In this document: positions 18,217-28,450 of the stretch, piece by piece
Numbering within the stretch: the first letter of the stretch is position 1
How the letters are laid out: each line of letters begins with the position of its first letter
Source: an uncultured Armatimonadota bacterium
GTDB lineage: Bacteria; Armatimonadota; Armatimonadia; Armatimonadales; Armatimonadaceae
NCBI GenBank assembly: GCA_903910385.1
Contig: CAIVZM010000016.1
Coordinates: 1-64,000, forward strand
Reading direction: 5' to 3'
DNA length: 64,000 nt
Program-made: the position numbers and the translations under genes
The notes under the pieces: generated by a model
What the model saw: the letters and a program-made list of their open reading frames with translations, nothing else
Told to the model about the DNA's origin: nothing
The model's database searches: none

Positions 18217-18990
18217 ATGACAGTCCCGACGCCATTGATGTCCGAAACTCTATCTACCGATGTCCATCATCGCATTATTGAAGCCTGTGATCTAGTCAAG
18301 ATCTATCGGGGTCGCAAAGTCGTCAATGGCGTAAATATCCGCGTTCAGCAAGGGGAAATCGTTGGGTTACTGGGACCAAACGGCGCTGGAAAAACGACGA
18401 CTTTCTATATGGCAGTAGGATTGGTAAGACCGAATTCCGGTAAAATTATCCTCGATAATAAAGATATTACGCGCCTGCCTATGTACCGTCGCGCCCGATT
18501 GGGAATCGCGTATCTTGCGCAAGAAGCGAGCGTTTTCCGCAAACTGACCGCTCGTGAAAATGTGCTGATGGTACTCGAATTGACTGGATATCCTCCGAAT
18601 CGTCGTCGAGCGCGCGCTGATGAGTTACTGGCGGATTTGCATATTCAGGATCGGGCGGAAACGCGTGGCTATGCGCTCTCCGGGGGCGAACGTCGCCGTG
18701 TCGAAATCGCTCGCGCCCTTGCCGCAAACCCCTCCTTTTTGTTACTGGATGAACCCTTTGCGGGCGTCGATCCACTCGCAACGGAAGATATCCAGAATAT
18801 TGTCCGGGGCTTGCGGGATCGAAATATCGGCGTTCTGATCACCGACCATAATGCGCAGGCGACGCTGCGACTTACCGACCGCACCTATATTCTCGCCGAT
18901 GGCAAGGTGGTCACGGAAGGCGCGGCCGACCAAATTGCCAATGATCCCCTCGCCCGCAAGTACTATCTTGGAGAGAATTTCACACTATGA
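18217..18990 (+). CDS. lptB: LPS export ABC transporter ATP-binding protein LptB
   Basis: Cytoplasmic ATPase that powers extraction of lipopolysaccharide from the inner membrane. All ABC motifs are intact: Walker A GPNGAGKTTTFYM, Q-loop YLAQEASVFRKLTA, signature LSGGERRRVEIARA, Walker B FLLLDEPFAGVDP and the H-loop ITDHN. YLAQEASVFRKL is characteristic of LptB rather than of amino-acid transporters. 257 residues includes a short N-terminal extension, so one of the internal Met codons may be the true start. Confidence 0.95.
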   Translation: MTVPTPLMSETLSTDVHHRIIEACDLVKIYRGRKVVNGVNIRVQQGEIVGLLGPNGAGKTTTFYMAVGLVRPNSGKIILDNKDITRLPMYRRARLGIAYLAQEASVFRKLTARENVLMVLELTGYPPNRRRARADELLADLHIQDRAETRGYALSGGERRRVEIARALAANPSFLLLDEPFAGVDPLATEDIQNIVRGLRDRNIGVLITDHNAQATLRLTDRTYILADGKVVTEGAADQIANDPLARKYYLGENFTL

Positions 18991-19023
18991 TCACGCTGCC
19001 CTGCGTTCCTGAGGGAAAAACCA

Positions 19024-20136
19024 ATGCCGTCCCGTCTTGACCGCCTGATTCTGGGGGAAATCATCGGGCCGTTTCTGGGCAGCGCCTTTTTGTTCGTCGG
19101 GCTGTTCTTCGCCGGGGGGGAACTGGTCCGGTATGCGGAGTACCTTCAGAGCGGTCAATCCTGGGTGATCGTGGCTCAGTTAATGGCGTTGACATTGCCG
19201 GGAGTTCTCGCTCTCACCTTCCCTATCGCCGCACTACTTTCCTCACTACTGGGATTCGGGCGCCTGTCGAATGATTCCGAGATTATTGCGCTGGTCGCCG
19301 CCGGGACGCGCTTTGAGCGGATCATATTGCCCGTCGCTCTCTTTGGGCTTGTGGTTTCACTCATTGGCGCCTGGTTTGGCAACTCAGTCGTGCCAGCGTC
19401 CAGTCGGGGACGAAATATCATTATCGACCGCGTCAAAAACGAGGGTGGAGGATTGAGCGCATCCCAGTTGACAGCGGAGCTGCGCTCGGAAGGAAAACTG
19501 AATACGCTAATCCATGTCGAGGGAGACGCTGAACTGGCTTCGGGAAGACTATCCAATGTCAGCATCGAACTATGGGAAAAGGGACGTCTTGTGAGCGTGA
19601 TCTTCGCCAGTAAAGCCTACTGGAAGAAGGGAACCAAAGACTGGCGTCTGGAAAACTACTACGGCGCCGACTTCCGCAATGAGAACTCTCCCCTGGCATT
19701 CAGCGCTAAGGGAGGCGCTTCACAGGAAATCAAGGATGTCTCTTTAGACACACCCTCTATTCTCGAACAGTTCAAAGGACGTCCCGAAGACACCGATACG
19801 AGCGACCTTTTGAAACGGGCGGAAATCTTTCGAAAAGGGGGAAGCGTCGATAAAGCCCGTGAACTGGAAGTGGAAGCCGCGCGTCGCAATGCTATACCCT
19901 TCGCTTCCCTGTGCTTCGCCCTGCTGGGAGCGCCGCTGGGAGTCTCGCCTCGACGACAGGGGAAAGGTGTTGGTTTCGGCGTTGCCGTGGTGGTGACATT
20001 TCTTTACTGGACTGCGCTACAAATCGCTTCCGTCACGGCGAAAGGCGGGTTATTACCTGCTCCAATCGCATTGGCGATTCCCAACATCATCTGTCTTGGC
20101 GTCGCGTTCTATTTTATCCGTCGCGTGTTGCGTTGA
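19024..20136 (+). CDS. lptF: LptF/LptG-family LPS export permease
   Basis: Inner-membrane partner of LptB (YjgP/YjgQ family), 370 residues. The family pattern is clear: LDRLILGEIIGPFLGSAFLF, then three membrane segments with LTFPIAALLSSLLGFGRLSNDSEI (coupling helix), GNSVVPASSRGRN leading to a large periplasmic jellyroll, and three C-terminal membrane segments (FASLCFALLGAPLGVSPRR, GFGVAVVVTFLYWTALQI, IALAIPNIICLGVAFYFIRR). Only one permease gene is present; LptF and LptG normally form a heterodimer, so a second copy may lie elsewhere or this one may form a homodimer. Confidence 0.93.
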   Translation: MPSRLDRLILGEIIGPFLGSAFLFVGLFFAGGELVRYAEYLQSGQSWVIVAQLMALTLPGVLALTFPIAALLSSLLGFGRLSNDSEIIALVAAGTRFERIILPVALFGLVVSLIGAWFGNSVVPASSRGRNIIIDRVKNEGGGLSASQLTAELRSEGKLNTLIHVEGDAELASGRLSNVSIELWEKGRLVSVIFASKAYWKKGTKDWRLENYYGADFRNENSPLAFSAKGGASQEIKDVSLDTPSILEQFKGRPEDTDTSDLLKRAEIFRKGGSVDKARELEVEAARRNAIPFASLCFALLGAPLGVSPRRQGKGVGFGVAVVVTFLYWTALQIASVTAKGGLLPAPIALAIPNIICLGVAFYFIRRVLR

Positions 20137-20142
20137 CTTGCG

Positions 20143-21072
20143 CTATTTTCGAGGAGGATACAGAAACCGGAGAATCGGTTCAACACGTAAAGCCCATGCG
20201 GCTTCGTTATGTCCCATTCCTTCCGCTTCCCGATAGGAAAGGTCTCTGTTCAGGCGCCACCCTTCGCTGATGAGTGCATCACGAAGGAGACGCGCTTCGG
20301 GTAATGACTGATAGCCTTCCTCCGACCCGATATCCAGCCACACACGGAAGGGAGGTTTTTCTGTCAAGCCTCTGACCTGACGAACGATATATTTTTCGTC
20401 CCACCACACCGACGGAGAAACTACCGCCACACGATGGAAAATATCCGGACGTTTCAGGGCAAGGTTGATCGAAATCAGCGCACCCAGTGACGAACCGCCG
20501 ATGCCGGTATTCTCCGCGTCCGGTCGCGTCCGGTAGGTGGCATCGATGAACGGTTTCAATTCGCCGATGAGAAAATCGCCATATTTATCGCCTTTGCCAC
20601 CTGCCCCGCCCATCACATCGGCGCGGTAGGTCGGAGTATATTCGTTGATCCGTTCCGCGCCGCCGTTCTCGATAGCGACAATAATCAGAGGTTCGATCAG
20701 ACCGGCTTTGATCAATGTTTCCGCAGTTTCGTCCACATGCCATTCCTGACCGGGTATAAAGGAAGTCGCGCCATCGAAAACATTCTGCCCATCCTGCAAG
20801 TACAGGGCAGGATATCGGCGACGCGCGTTCTCAGCGGCGCCATATCCAGGCGGAAGATAGACATGAAACGTTCGTGACCCGCTCAAAAACTTACTGGTAA
20901 AGTTACGATGGGCTCGAATATCACCGGTCAACGAATGCCGCTTTTTTTCCGTTGCAGCCGTTTTGTCCTCTTTGGGCGGATCAACTGGTACTGGCTGTGA
21001 AAAAGCGGGTGTCCCTGCTGCACCGACTACGAGCAGGAGGATCGCTACAGGAGCGCAATGGTGGGTTCGCAT
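20143..21072 (-). CDS. Secreted alpha/beta-hydrolase, esterase D family
   Basis: Predicted exported esterase (309 residues). After a signal peptide (APVAILLLVVGAAGTPAFSQ) the sequence shows RTFHVYLPPGYG, the metal-free oxyanion strand YPALYLQDGQNVFDG, the nucleophile elbow GGSSLGALISINLAL, the acidic-residue region RVWLDIGSEEGYQ and the catalytic His in GMGHNEAAW, the arrangement of enterochelin esterase/feruloyl esterase-like proteins. Its ATG directly follows the PhyH stop (TAAATG), with CAGGAG as ribosome site, so the two form an operon. Substrate not deducible. Confidence 0.88.
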   Translation of the reverse strand: MRTHHCAPVAILLLVVGAAGTPAFSQPVPVDPPKEDKTAATEKKRHSLTGDIRAHRNFTSKFLSGSRTFHVYLPPGYGAAENARRRYPALYLQDGQNVFDGATSFIPGQEWHVDETAETLIKAGLIEPLIIVAIENGGAERINEYTPTYRADVMGGAGGKGDKYGDFLIGELKPFIDATYRTRPDAENTGIGGSSLGALISINLALKRPDIFHRVAVVSPSVWWDEKYIVRQVRGLTEKPPFRVWLDIGSEEGYQSLPEARLLRDALISEGWRLNRDLSYREAEGMGHNEAAWALRVEPILRFLYPPRK

Positions 21073-21906
21073 TTACTCCTGACCGAACCATTCCTGATAC
21101 GACTTTCTCAAAGGCACGTCCTCGTCCGAAGGCAGATAGATGCCCATCGGCGTTTTCACATCGCCTAGAAGCTGTCGCTGTACCGGGTTAACACAGCGTT
21201 CCAACAGGGCTTCATCCGGGTGAAGGTAGTCCATAGCGCGTACCCAGCGGAAGCCGTAGCCCATAAACAGAGTTTTCCGGGTGATATCTGAATAATTCGG
21301 GCCGACAGCATGCCAGGTTCGTTGTTCGAATAAAAACGCATCGCCCGGTTTACCGCATATCTCTATAGCGCCATAGGGGTGCGGTTCACCGTTGGCCTGC
21401 GACGGTGGGCCGGTCAAACGGTTACTACCAGGAACGACCATCGTATTGCCTCGCCTCGGTTCCGACTGGTCAGAGAGGAAATACGCAACCTTGAGAAAGA
21501 GGCGCGGGTGCGGTTCGCTCATCTGACGTGAGGACTGACCGCCATCACGATGCCATCCCTCGCCCTTAAAGTTGCGTGCGGTGCCGGGTGGCGATGGCGG
21601 ACGAACGATCAAGTGCGATGTGATCATATGCAAGTCCCAATCCAGAAGCCCCGTTATCAGCGGAAGAAGCGCAGGATTGTCCAGAACATCAAGGAACGCC
21701 GGGTCTTCCCCGATACAATTTCGCATATCCCAGTGATTGCGCGTGGATAATCCCTTGATCTGGACGCCTTCGGTATAGAGACGCTCCGCTGCGCCTTGCA
21801 GCCTTGCGACGAGTTCGGGGGCAAGCGCATCTCGCACCAGCAAGAATCCATCCCGGTCAAAAGCCGTTTTCCGCTCTGAAAATTCCTCAGGAGAACCGAA
21901 TTCCAT
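21073..21906 (-). CDS. Phytanoyl-CoA dioxygenase (PhyH) family protein
   Basis: Predicted non-haem Fe(II)/2-oxoglutarate-dependent oxygenase, 277 residues. Metal ligands are seen as HxD in GWHRDGGQSSRQ (about residues 125-127) and a distal His in QRTWHAVGPNYSD, followed by the Arg of RKTLFMGYGFRW that should hold 2-oxoglutarate. The N-terminus FDRDGFLLVRDAL is typical of the family. Ribosome site GAGGAGGGG is very strong. Bacterial PhyH proteins act on many small molecules, so the substrate is unknown; co-transcription with an esterase gene may hint at an ester-containing natural product. Confidence 0.88.
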   Translation of the reverse strand: MEFGSPEEFSERKTAFDRDGFLLVRDALAPELVARLQGAAERLYTEGVQIKGLSTRNHWDMRNCIGEDPAFLDVLDNPALLPLITGLLDWDLHMITSHLIVRPPSPPGTARNFKGEGWHRDGGQSSRQMSEPHPRLFLKVAYFLSDQSEPRRGNTMVVPGSNRLTGPPSQANGEPHPYGAIEICGKPGDAFLFEQRTWHAVGPNYSDITRKTLFMGYGFRWVRAMDYLHPDEALLERCVNPVQRQLLGDVKTPMGIYLPSDEDVPLRKSYQEWFGQE

Positions 21907-22166
21907 TATTCTTCCCCTCCTCTATGGACGACGCAATCAATCGTTTTCCCATAGGCTCCATTCGGTTTCTGGATTGAATAAATCATACCACAGTGACATT
22001 CAATCGAAAGAGAGAGCCACGACGATTACAAATGAAACTGTAAAATATACCCGGTTGCCGACAAACTGGACAAAAGTCAGAACCCCGGTACCAATTCCCC
22101 TGCGATGACCTGACGTTTTTATTTTGCAGAACCTCAGGCATCCGTACTTTTCCGTGAATCGATTAG

Positions 22167-22844
22167 TTAGACCTGTTCTCGTATAGTCCCATCTGAGTTC
22201 CCAAATATTGCACGGTTCGCCAGACCAACGAACAAACCGGCATCCGTTACTCCCACCATTGAGTGCAATTGTCGGAGAGTTTCTGCAGGATCTGGAATCT
22301 TGCCGAACGCCATATCTAGAATGTAAAGGTTATCGTCCGTCATGTATGGAGTGGCGTTCCCGCCGCGAATCAGGGCTTCGACTCCAAATGCGATTTCCAA
22401 TCGCGCCTGAGTCGTCGTCCAACCAAACGGGATGACAGCGACTGGTAACGAGAAAGTGCCCAGAACTTCGACTGACTTACTGGAATCCGCCACGATGATA
22501 AATTCTTTCGCGGACGCCGCCACCAGTTTTTCACGCACCAGAGCGCCGCCGCCGCCTTTGATCAGCGCCAGATGTGCATCCACTTCATCCGCCCCATCGA
22601 CAGCAAGATCAGGCCTCGTCTCCATTGTCAACTCGATCAGCGGAACGCCATGTTCTATTGCCAGCGCTTCAGAACTGCGGGAGGGCGCAATACCGCGAAT
22701 TTTCAAGCCTTCGTGTTGTACACGCTCCGCGAGCGCCATAATAAAATAGGCGGCGGTGCTTCCGCTTCCCAACCCGACACACATACCGTTCGTCACCCGC
22801 ATCGCCGCCGCTCGCCCGGCAGCCTGTTTCCCTGCATCTCGCAT
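22167..22844 (-). CDS. rpiA: Ribose-5-phosphate isomerase A
   Basis: Interconverts ribose 5-phosphate and ribulose 5-phosphate in the pentose phosphate pathway. Diagnostic motifs: GLGSGSTAAYFIMAL (phosphate-binding), DLAVDGADEVD with the catalytic Asp residues and LIKGGGGALVREK with the catalytic Lys. 225 residues from MRDAGKQAAGRAAA is normal. The frame is open further to 22916, but the ATG at 22844 is preceded by GGAGGCGGAATCG, and a terminator lies in the extension at 22897-22925, so the short form is right. Confidence 0.96.
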   Translation of the reverse strand: MRDAGKQAAGRAAAMRVTNGMCVGLGSGSTAAYFIMALAERVQHEGLKIRGIAPSRSSEALAIEHGVPLIELTMETRPDLAVDGADEVDAHLALIKGGGGALVREKLVAASAKEFIIVADSSKSVEVLGTFSLPVAVIPFGWTTTQARLEIAFGVEALIRGGNATPYMTDDNLYILDMAFGKIPDPAETLRQLHSMVGVTDAGLFVGLANRAIFGNSDGTIREQV

Positions 22845-22896
22845 CGATTCCGCCTCCGTGCTATTGTATCGCCCGGTATTCTCTTTGAGAGACAAA

Positions 22897-22925
22897 AAGG
22901 CGCTGACGGTATACATCAGCGCCTT
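22897..22925 (-). terminator. Strong terminator between the 69-residue gene and rpiA
   Basis: AAGGCGCTGA (22897-22906) pairs perfectly with TCAGCGCCTT (22916-22925) around a 9-nt loop. On the minus strand it is followed by TTTTTGTCTCTC. Confidence 0.88.
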
Positions 22926-22987
22926 GAAAGCGATCTTGATCGATTCTAATTCTATTTATCGCAGACCATGAACCGATTACAGCGACA

Positions 22988-23197
22988 TTATTTCTTTCCG
23001 CCGAACACGATGATTTCCAGCTCATCTTCTGCGGCGGCGTTCACCTGTGCGGAAAGCCATTTCCGGGCTTTGTCGAATCGCTCTTTCAAGTCTTCGCCTT
23101 CTTCCAGTTCTACTTCCACCGACCCACCCATACGTACCGATTGATAATCCCGCGACCGAGTCACCTGATATTCTATAGTCATCTTGCTGACTTTCAT
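22988..23197 (-). CDS. Small conserved-looking protein of unknown function, 69 residues
   Basis: A soluble protein with the sequence pattern beta (MTIEYQVTRSRDYQSVRMGG), beta (SVEVELEEGED) and one amphipathic helix (LKERFDKARKWLSAQVNAAA), ending VFGGKK. No family recognised. The ATG at 23197 has GGAGGAAAGAA just upstream and is much better than upstream starts, which would run into the fba terminator. It has its own terminator downstream and so is probably a real, separately expressed gene. Confidence 0.7.
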   Translation of the reverse strand: MKVSKMTIEYQVTRSRDYQSVRMGGSVEVELEEGEDLKERFDKARKWLSAQVNAAAEDELEIIVFGGKK

Positions 23198-23280
23198 TTC
23201 TTTCCTCCGTGTGTGTAATCTCGCGTGCGTTCCATTAAAGATACTGATAGGAAAGAAATCAAAGCGGAAAATGACAAAAG

Positions 23281-23311
23281 GCCGGAGCGGATACCATGTA
23301 TCCACTCCGGC
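23281..23311 (-). terminator. Terminator of fba
   Basis: GCCGGAG-C-GGATAC (23281-23294) pairs with GTATCC-A-CTCCGGC (23298-23311), one mismatch and a 3-nt loop. On the minus strand it is followed by TTTTGTCATTTT. It lies 40 nt after the fba stop. Confidence 0.85.
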
Positions 23312-23350
23312 TTTCCGGTTTATGCGTACAACATTTATGCGTACTGCAGA

Positions 23351-24298
23351 CTACAGTTTGAGCGCATAAACCGAGTCCAGTTGACCCGCTGATCCCAGGA
23401 GCTCGTTACGGGATGCGATAAACTTCGCGTATTCCGCCATGAAGATTTTTCCCGGCGGGCGCAGATCGAATTCCTTTGGCTTGTCGCGGAAGAATTCGCG
23501 GTGAACGCGAGTCCATACCAGCCGACCATCCGTGTCGATATTGACCTTGCAGACGCCTAACTTCGCGGCAGGAAGGTACTGTGTCGCATCGACTCCTTTG
23601 GCATCGCCAAGTTCGCCGCCAGCGGCGTTGATACGGGCGACTTCATCCTGCGGCACCGACGATGAACCATGCATGACCAACGGGAAGCCGGGCAACTGGG
23701 TTTGAATCGCTTCGACACGGTCAAAGTGAATGCCCTGTCCGCCGGAGAACTTGTAAGCGCCATGTGAAGTGCCAATCGCGCAGGCGAGCGAGTCGCAACC
23801 GGTTCGCTCGACAAACTCACGCGCCTCGAACGGGTCGGTGAGGTTAGCGTTTTTTTCGTCCACCGCAATATCTTCTTCGACTCCGCCGAGCATACCCAGT
23901 TCCGCTTCCACGGAGATGCCCTTCGCATGGGCAGCTTCCACAACACGACGGGTAATCGCGATGTTTTCGTCGAACGGATCGTGGGAAGCGTCGATCATAA
24001 CCGAGGAATAGAAACCGGACTCGATGCACTCGTAGCAGGTCTTTTCATCGCCATGGTCGAGGTGAACGGCGAAAATGGCTTCCGGGAACATTTCGTCCGC
24101 GGTTCGGATCATCGCCTCCAGCATTCGCTTGTCCGTATAGGCGCGAGCGCCTTTCGAAATTTGAATGATAAAGGGAGCCTTGCTGTTGATACACCCCTGG
24201 AACAGTCCCATAATCTGCTCGAGGTTGTTGATGTTATACGCGCCTATAGCATACTTGCCATAGGCATGCGCGAAAAGCTGTTTCGTAGCGACTATCAT
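23351..24298 (-). CDS. fba: Class II fructose-bisphosphate aldolase
   Basis: Zinc-dependent aldolase that splits fructose 1,6-bisphosphate in glycolysis and makes it in gluconeogenesis. 315 residues. Zinc and catalytic residues are visible in VHLDHGDE (Asp and His), EAELGMLGG (Glu), IGTSHGAYK (His) and LVMHGSSSVP (His), with the phosphate-binding VNIDTDGRL near the C-terminus. The N-terminal AYGKYAIGAYNINNLEQIMG is typical of the type B/TagY-like subgroup. AGGAG precedes the ATG by 6-7 nt. It forms a single-gene unit closed by its own terminator. Confidence 0.95.
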   Translation of the reverse strand: MIVATKQLFAHAYGKYAIGAYNINNLEQIMGLFQGCINSKAPFIIQISKGARAYTDKRMLEAMIRTADEMFPEAIFAVHLDHGDEKTCYECIESGFYSSVMIDASHDPFDENIAITRRVVEAAHAKGISVEAELGMLGGVEEDIAVDEKNANLTDPFEAREFVERTGCDSLACAIGTSHGAYKFSGGQGIHFDRVEAIQTQLPGFPLVMHGSSSVPQDEVARINAAGGELGDAKGVDATQYLPAAKLGVCKVNIDTDGRLVWTRVHREFFRDKPKEFDLRPPGKIFMAEYAKFIASRNELLGSAGQLDSVYALKL

Positions 24299-24596
24299 AT
24301 TTCACTCCTGTCGGACTCGGGACTCTCATCCCCACCGGACGCCGCGCTGCGCCGACCTGAGTCCTTAATTTCCTACGGAGTGTATATCTCCGCAATCCCG
24401 CTTGTCAAGGTTTTCTTGATTCGATATCTATTCGTCTTGTATTCCGTTGTGTAGCCGGTATAAAGTCATCAAGCCCACTCCTTGTCAGAAACGCCGGAAA
24501 GCGCTACAATCTGCGGGAAAACAGTCGTTTTATCAAGCGCCCGTTTGAGGAACCGTTTCCGCCTTTCCCGGTTCTTTATACTGGAGTATTTTCCCC

Positions 24597-27560
24597 ATGC
24601 CTTCCCCGAAGAAAATCAGTTCTGAACTTGACAAATCTGCGGATGATGTCACTTCCGTCACCCTCCCCACAACAGCTCGGACACGGTATGCCGCACCGAC
24701 GATCCACGACAAAATCTCGATTCGTGGCGCACGGCAAAACAATCTGAAGAATGTCGATATCGATATCCCCCGTGACAAACTGGTGGTCATTACCGGGTTA
24801 TCCGGTTCCGGGAAGTCCTCTCTTGCCTTCGATACCCTCTATGCTGAGGGACAACGACGGTATGTAGAATCGTTGTCGGCGTATGCAAGGCAATTTCTGG
24901 GACAGATGGACAAGCCGGATGTCGACCAGATAGATGGTCTTTCCCCCGCAGTCTCCATCGACCAGAAATCGACCTCGAAGAACCCCCGGTCAACTGTCGG
25001 CACGGTGACGGAGATTTATGACTACCTGCGCCTTCTCTATGCGCGAGCGGGTCGTCCCCATTGCCCGAATTGTAATCGTCCGGTGACGCAACAGCAACCC
25101 TCCCAGATCGTCGATACCGTTCTGGGTCTCCCGGAAGGAACTCGTATTCAAATTCTCGCGCCGGTGATCCGGGGACGAAAAGGCGAATATAAAAAGGAAC
25201 TGGAAGAAATCAGTAAGGAAGGCTTCGCCCGTGTCCGTATCGACGGTGAAGTGAAAGAACTTTCCGAAGAAATCACGCTCGACCGCTACAAACAACACGA
25301 TATCGATGTAGTAGTAGACCGTCTCGTGGTCAAGGAAGATATCGGAAAACGTCTGGCGGACTCGGTTGAAACCGCCCTCAAAATGGGTAAAGGTCTTGTC
25401 GCCGTTGATATCATCGGGCGTGAAGAGATGTTGTTTTCCGAAAAATTCGCTTGCACCTACTGTAGCATCTCACTGGAGGAAATCGCGCCGCGCACCTTCT
25501 CCTTTAACTCACCGTATGGGGCTTGCCCGACCTGTCACGGATTGGGAACGCAGAGCGAGTTCGATCCGGACCGTATCATTCCGGATCGCAGTGTGAGTCT
25601 GGGAGCGGGAGCGGTCAAGTATTTCGTGTTGAAGTCGGGTAAGGAGATTATGTCCGAGCATCGTACAGCGCTGTTCGCGGCGGTCGCCAAAAAGCTTGGC
25701 TTCAAGATGACGACGCCCATTAGCGAACTCAACGATGAGCAATACCACGCGCTCATGTACGGAGTCAAAGGCAATGTGACGATGGAAATCAAGTCACGGT
25801 GGAGCAAAACGCGCCACTTCGACACGGAATTTCCCGGCGTCATCGCCTTGATGCAACGCAACATGGCGGAGACGACCAGCGATTATATCAAGGATGATCT
25901 CGAGCAATATATGTCCACGAAGCCCTGCCCTTCCTGTCAGGGCAGAAGGCTGAAGCCGGAAGCCCTTGCTGTGACTTTCGGGGACCTCAATATTGCGCAG
26001 GTGACCAGCAAATCTATCGAGGCGGTTTCGGCGTTCTTCAATCAGACACAGGTGGATTTGTCCAAACGAGAAATGACGATTTCGCATCAAATCCTGAAAG
26101 AGATACAAACGCGAATCGGTTTCCTGCTGGATGTCGGTCTAAACTATCTGACTCTGGATCGCGCAGCAGCGACTCTGGCAGGCGGCGAGGCGCAACGCAT
26201 CCGGCTAGCGACACAGATCGGTTCCGGGTTGATGGGAGTCCTCTATATTCTTGATGAACCGTCCATCGGTCTGCACCAACGGGACAACCAGCGCCTGATC
26301 GACACGCTTATCCACCTCCGTGACCTTGGCAACACGATTCTGGTAGTCGAACATGATGAGGAAACGATGGCGGCGGCGGACTGGATCATCGATATCGGTC
26401 CGGGCGCGGGAATCCACGGTGGCGAAGTCACCGCACAAGGGCCGCTAGACGAAGTGATGGCGAACCCGAATTCCATAACGGGGGCGTTCCTGTCTGGTCG
26501 TCGGAAAATCGAAGTCCCAACCCAGCGTCGCACTGGAAACGGAAACGACCTGAGAATCAAAGGAGCGAGAGGACACAACCTCAAGAATGTCGATGTAGAA
26601 ATTCCTCTGGGAACGCTGACCTGTGTCACAGGAGTTTCCGGTTCCGGTAAATCGACTCTGATTCAGGAAACGTTGTATCCCCGTTTGATGTCCGCCCTGT
26701 ATAAATCGCGTATGGTCTGGGAACCGCATGACGCTGTTGAGGGAATCGAACATCTGGACAAACTGATCGATATCGACCAATCCCCCATCGGACGAACGCC
26801 ACGATCTAACCCTGCCACCTATACCGGCGTTTTCGATGCCATCCGCGAACTATTTTCTCAGACGCCCGAAGCCCGGATGCGCGGATACGGACCAGGAAGA
26901 TTCTCCTTTAACGTCAAAGGCGGTCGTTGCGAAGCGTGTAAGGGCGACGGCATATTGAAGATCGAGATGCACTTCCTGCCAGATGTCTATGTCCCCTGCG
27001 AGGTCTGTAAGGGCAAACGGTACAGCCGCGAGACGCTTGAGGTCAAGTACCGTGGCAAAAGCGTCGCGGATGTACTGGAGATGACCGTCGGCGAGGCAGT
27101 GGAATTCTTCGCATCGGTTCCTTCCATCGCCCGCAAGATGCAGACGATAGCCGAAGTCGGTCTGGATTATATTCGTTTGGGTCAGCCAGCGACACAACTC
27201 TCCGGCGGCGAGGCGCAACGTGTCAAACTGGCAACGGAACTCAGTAAACGCCCGACAGGTCGCACCCTGTACATTCTGGATGAACCGACGACCGGTCTTC
27301 ACTTCGCCGATATCGAAAAGCTACTCGCTCTGCTTCAGCGTCTGGTCAACACCGGAAGCACAGTCCTGGTCATCGAGCACAATCTTGATGTCATCAAGAC
27401 CGCTGATTACCTGATCGATATGGGACCGGAAGGCGGCGATAAAGGCGGGACTGTGGTCGCCTCCGGAACGCCGGAACAGGTCGCCGAAGTCAAGACGTCT
27501 TATACCGGTAAGTTTCTGAAGAAGGTTCTAACCGGGCAAAGCCTGATTGCAGGGAAGTAG
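24597..27560 (+). CDS. uvrA: Excinuclease ABC subunit A
   Basis: Damage-recognition ATPase of nucleotide excision repair. 987 residues, slightly longer than usual because of about 45 extra N-terminal residues before the universal [20 protein letters not shown]. Two ABC modules are complete: Walker [21 protein letters not shown] and [16 protein letters not shown], signatures [19 protein letters not shown] and [19 protein letters not shown], and Walker [16 protein letters not shown] and [15 protein letters not shown]. Zinc-finger cysteines appear in [18 protein letters not shown] and [17 protein letters not shown]. An ATG at 24597 is used; the region before it is 298 nt with no feature I can support. 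Confidence 0.97.
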   Translation: MPSPKKISSELDKSADDVTSVTLPTTARTRYAAPTIHDKISIRGARQNNLKNVDIDIPRDKLVVITGLSGSGKSSLAFDTLYAEGQRRYVESLSAYARQFLGQMDKPDVDQIDGLSPAVSIDQKSTSKNPRSTVGTVTEIYDYLRLLYARAGRPHCPNCNRPVTQQQPSQIVDTVLGLPEGTRIQILAPVIRGRKGEYKKELEEISKEGFARVRIDGEVKELSEEITLDRYKQHDIDVVVDRLVVKEDIGKRLADSVETALKMGKGLVAVDIIGREEMLFSEKFACTYCSISLEEIAPRTFSFNSPYGACPTCHGLGTQSEFDPDRIIPDRSVSLGAGAVKYFVLKSGKEIMSEHRTALFAAVAKKLGFKMTTPISELNDEQYHALMYGVKGNVTMEIKSRWSKTRHFDTEFPGVIALMQRNMAETTSDYIKDDLEQYMSTKPCPSCQGRRLKPEALAVTFGDLNIAQVTSKSIEAVSAFFNQTQVDLSKREMTISHQILKEIQTRIGFLLDVGLNYLTLDRAAATLAGGEAQRIRLATQIGSGLMGVLYILDEPSIGLHQRDNQRLIDTLIHLRDLGNTILVVEHDEETMAAADWIIDIGPGAGIHGGEVTAQGPLDEVMANPNSITGAFLSGRRKIEVPTQRRTGNGNDLRIKGARGHNLKNVDVEIPLGTLTCVTGVSGSGKSTLIQETLYPRLMSALYKSRMVWEPHDAVEGIEHLDKLIDIDQSPIGRTPRSNPATYTGVFDAIRELFSQTPEARMRGYGPGRFSFNVKGGRCEACKGDGILKIEMHFLPDVYVPCEVCKGKRYSRETLEVKYRGKSVADVLEMTVGEAVEFFASVPSIARKMQTIAEVGLDYIRLGQPATQLSGGEAQRVKLATELSKRPTGRTLYILDEPTTGLHFADIEKLLALLQRLVNTGSTVLVIEHNLDVIKTADYLIDMGPEGGDKGGTVVASGTPEQVAEVKTSYTGKFLKKVLTGQSLIAGK

Positions 27561-27885
27561 TCTTCCCTGCAAACTCGTTATCGGTCAGCATATGGGTCAT
27601 ATATCGTTCGCTCAGAATGCGGATGTAAAACGATCTGGGAGGATTTGGCAGATTAGCCCTGTAGCCGATCCAATGCACATCCTTATCGCCGTTGATCAAG
27701 TGCAATGGTATATCTGACCGTCGTGATATTCGACAACGCCTGCTGGTCCATCGAGCTTTCTGCATAGCATCGAACAGTGGATTCAACAACTCTCCATCGT
27801 AGGGTGAATTTTGTAACATTTACAAAAAAACGCTTTTCACGGATCAATTCCGTTTCCAGAATTGTCTATAGGATGTAGGAAGAAA
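27561..27885. other. Gene-poor stretch after uvrA
   Basis: No recognisable gene. A minus-strand frame (27490-27819) overlaps the 3' end of uvrA; its translation includes NSPYDGELLNPLFDAMQKAR but matches nothing I know and has no ribosome site. It could be a decayed coding fragment. Confidence 0.3.
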
Positions 27886-28080
27886 ATGTTCGAAAATAAT
27901 CTGGACGTTCAGGTTATTTTCAGCAGAGGACTCTCTTTGCACTGTCGACCTTTTATGGGTGACAAAGGGCTTGCGAATGGGCGCATTGACCTGGCGGGAA
28001 AGTTCGCTATCTTATACGTGTCATCGAAGACGCCCACAGCCTATACCATAGCGGAACTATACGCGGCTGAGTTTCGATGA
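27886..28080 (+). CDS. Possible small protein of 64 residues
   Basis: ATG preceded by TAGGAAGAAA. The translation (MFENNLDVQVIFSRGLSLHC ... AYTIAELYAAEFR) has no signal peptide or membrane segment and no recognised family. The ribosome site and its position before another small gene are the only support. Confidence 0.32.
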   Translation: MFENNLDVQVIFSRGLSLHCRPFMGDKGLANGRIDLAGKFAILYVSSKTPTAYTIAELYAAEFR

Positions 28081-28126
28081 TGCGGATTTTCGTTCAAGGG
28101 CGCTAGTTAGATACAGGAACATCAAA

Positions 28127-28411
28127 ATGTGCGATGTTAACAAGAACGTGAAAAAAATAGCGATGGAATACGGACTCCTTTTCTTGGGTGTCGTATTAAT
28201 GACTGTCGGCGTAGCGATGACGCTATCACCTATTATTCGGGGAGGTTTTCAGGCCCTGATGGCAATCCTAGAACTCTCAGTCGCGGTATCCTCACTGGTG
28301 ATAGGACGCGCCATGGTAGATTACAGCGCTTATCTGGCGAAAAAAACCGCTACGCCATTGACGATTCAAACTCTCGGCGAAACGACAAATTCTAACCGCT
28401 TGCAATCATAA
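28127..28411 (+). CDS. Small membrane protein with two transmembrane helices
   Basis: 94 residues with two predicted membrane helices (YGLLFLGVVLMTVGVAMTL and LMAILELSVAVSSLVIGRAM) joined by a short loop SPIIRGGF, then a hydrophilic C-terminal tail of about 30 residues. AGGAAC lies 7 nt before the ATG, and a strong terminator follows 40 nt after the stop, so it is likely expressed. No family recognised. Confidence 0.6.
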   Translation: MCDVNKNVKKIAMEYGLLFLGVVLMTVGVAMTLSPIIRGGFQALMAILELSVAVSSLVIGRAMVDYSAYLAKKTATPLTIQTLGETTNSNRLQS

Positions 28412-28450
28412 GCGTTCATCATAATCGAGTCTGTCCCTGCAAAAAAACGA

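Noticed and set aside
27490-27819. 109-codon minus-strand frame overlapping the end of uvrA
   Set aside because: Part of it is antisense to uvrA, no ribosome site, no recognisable family; at best a decayed fragment.
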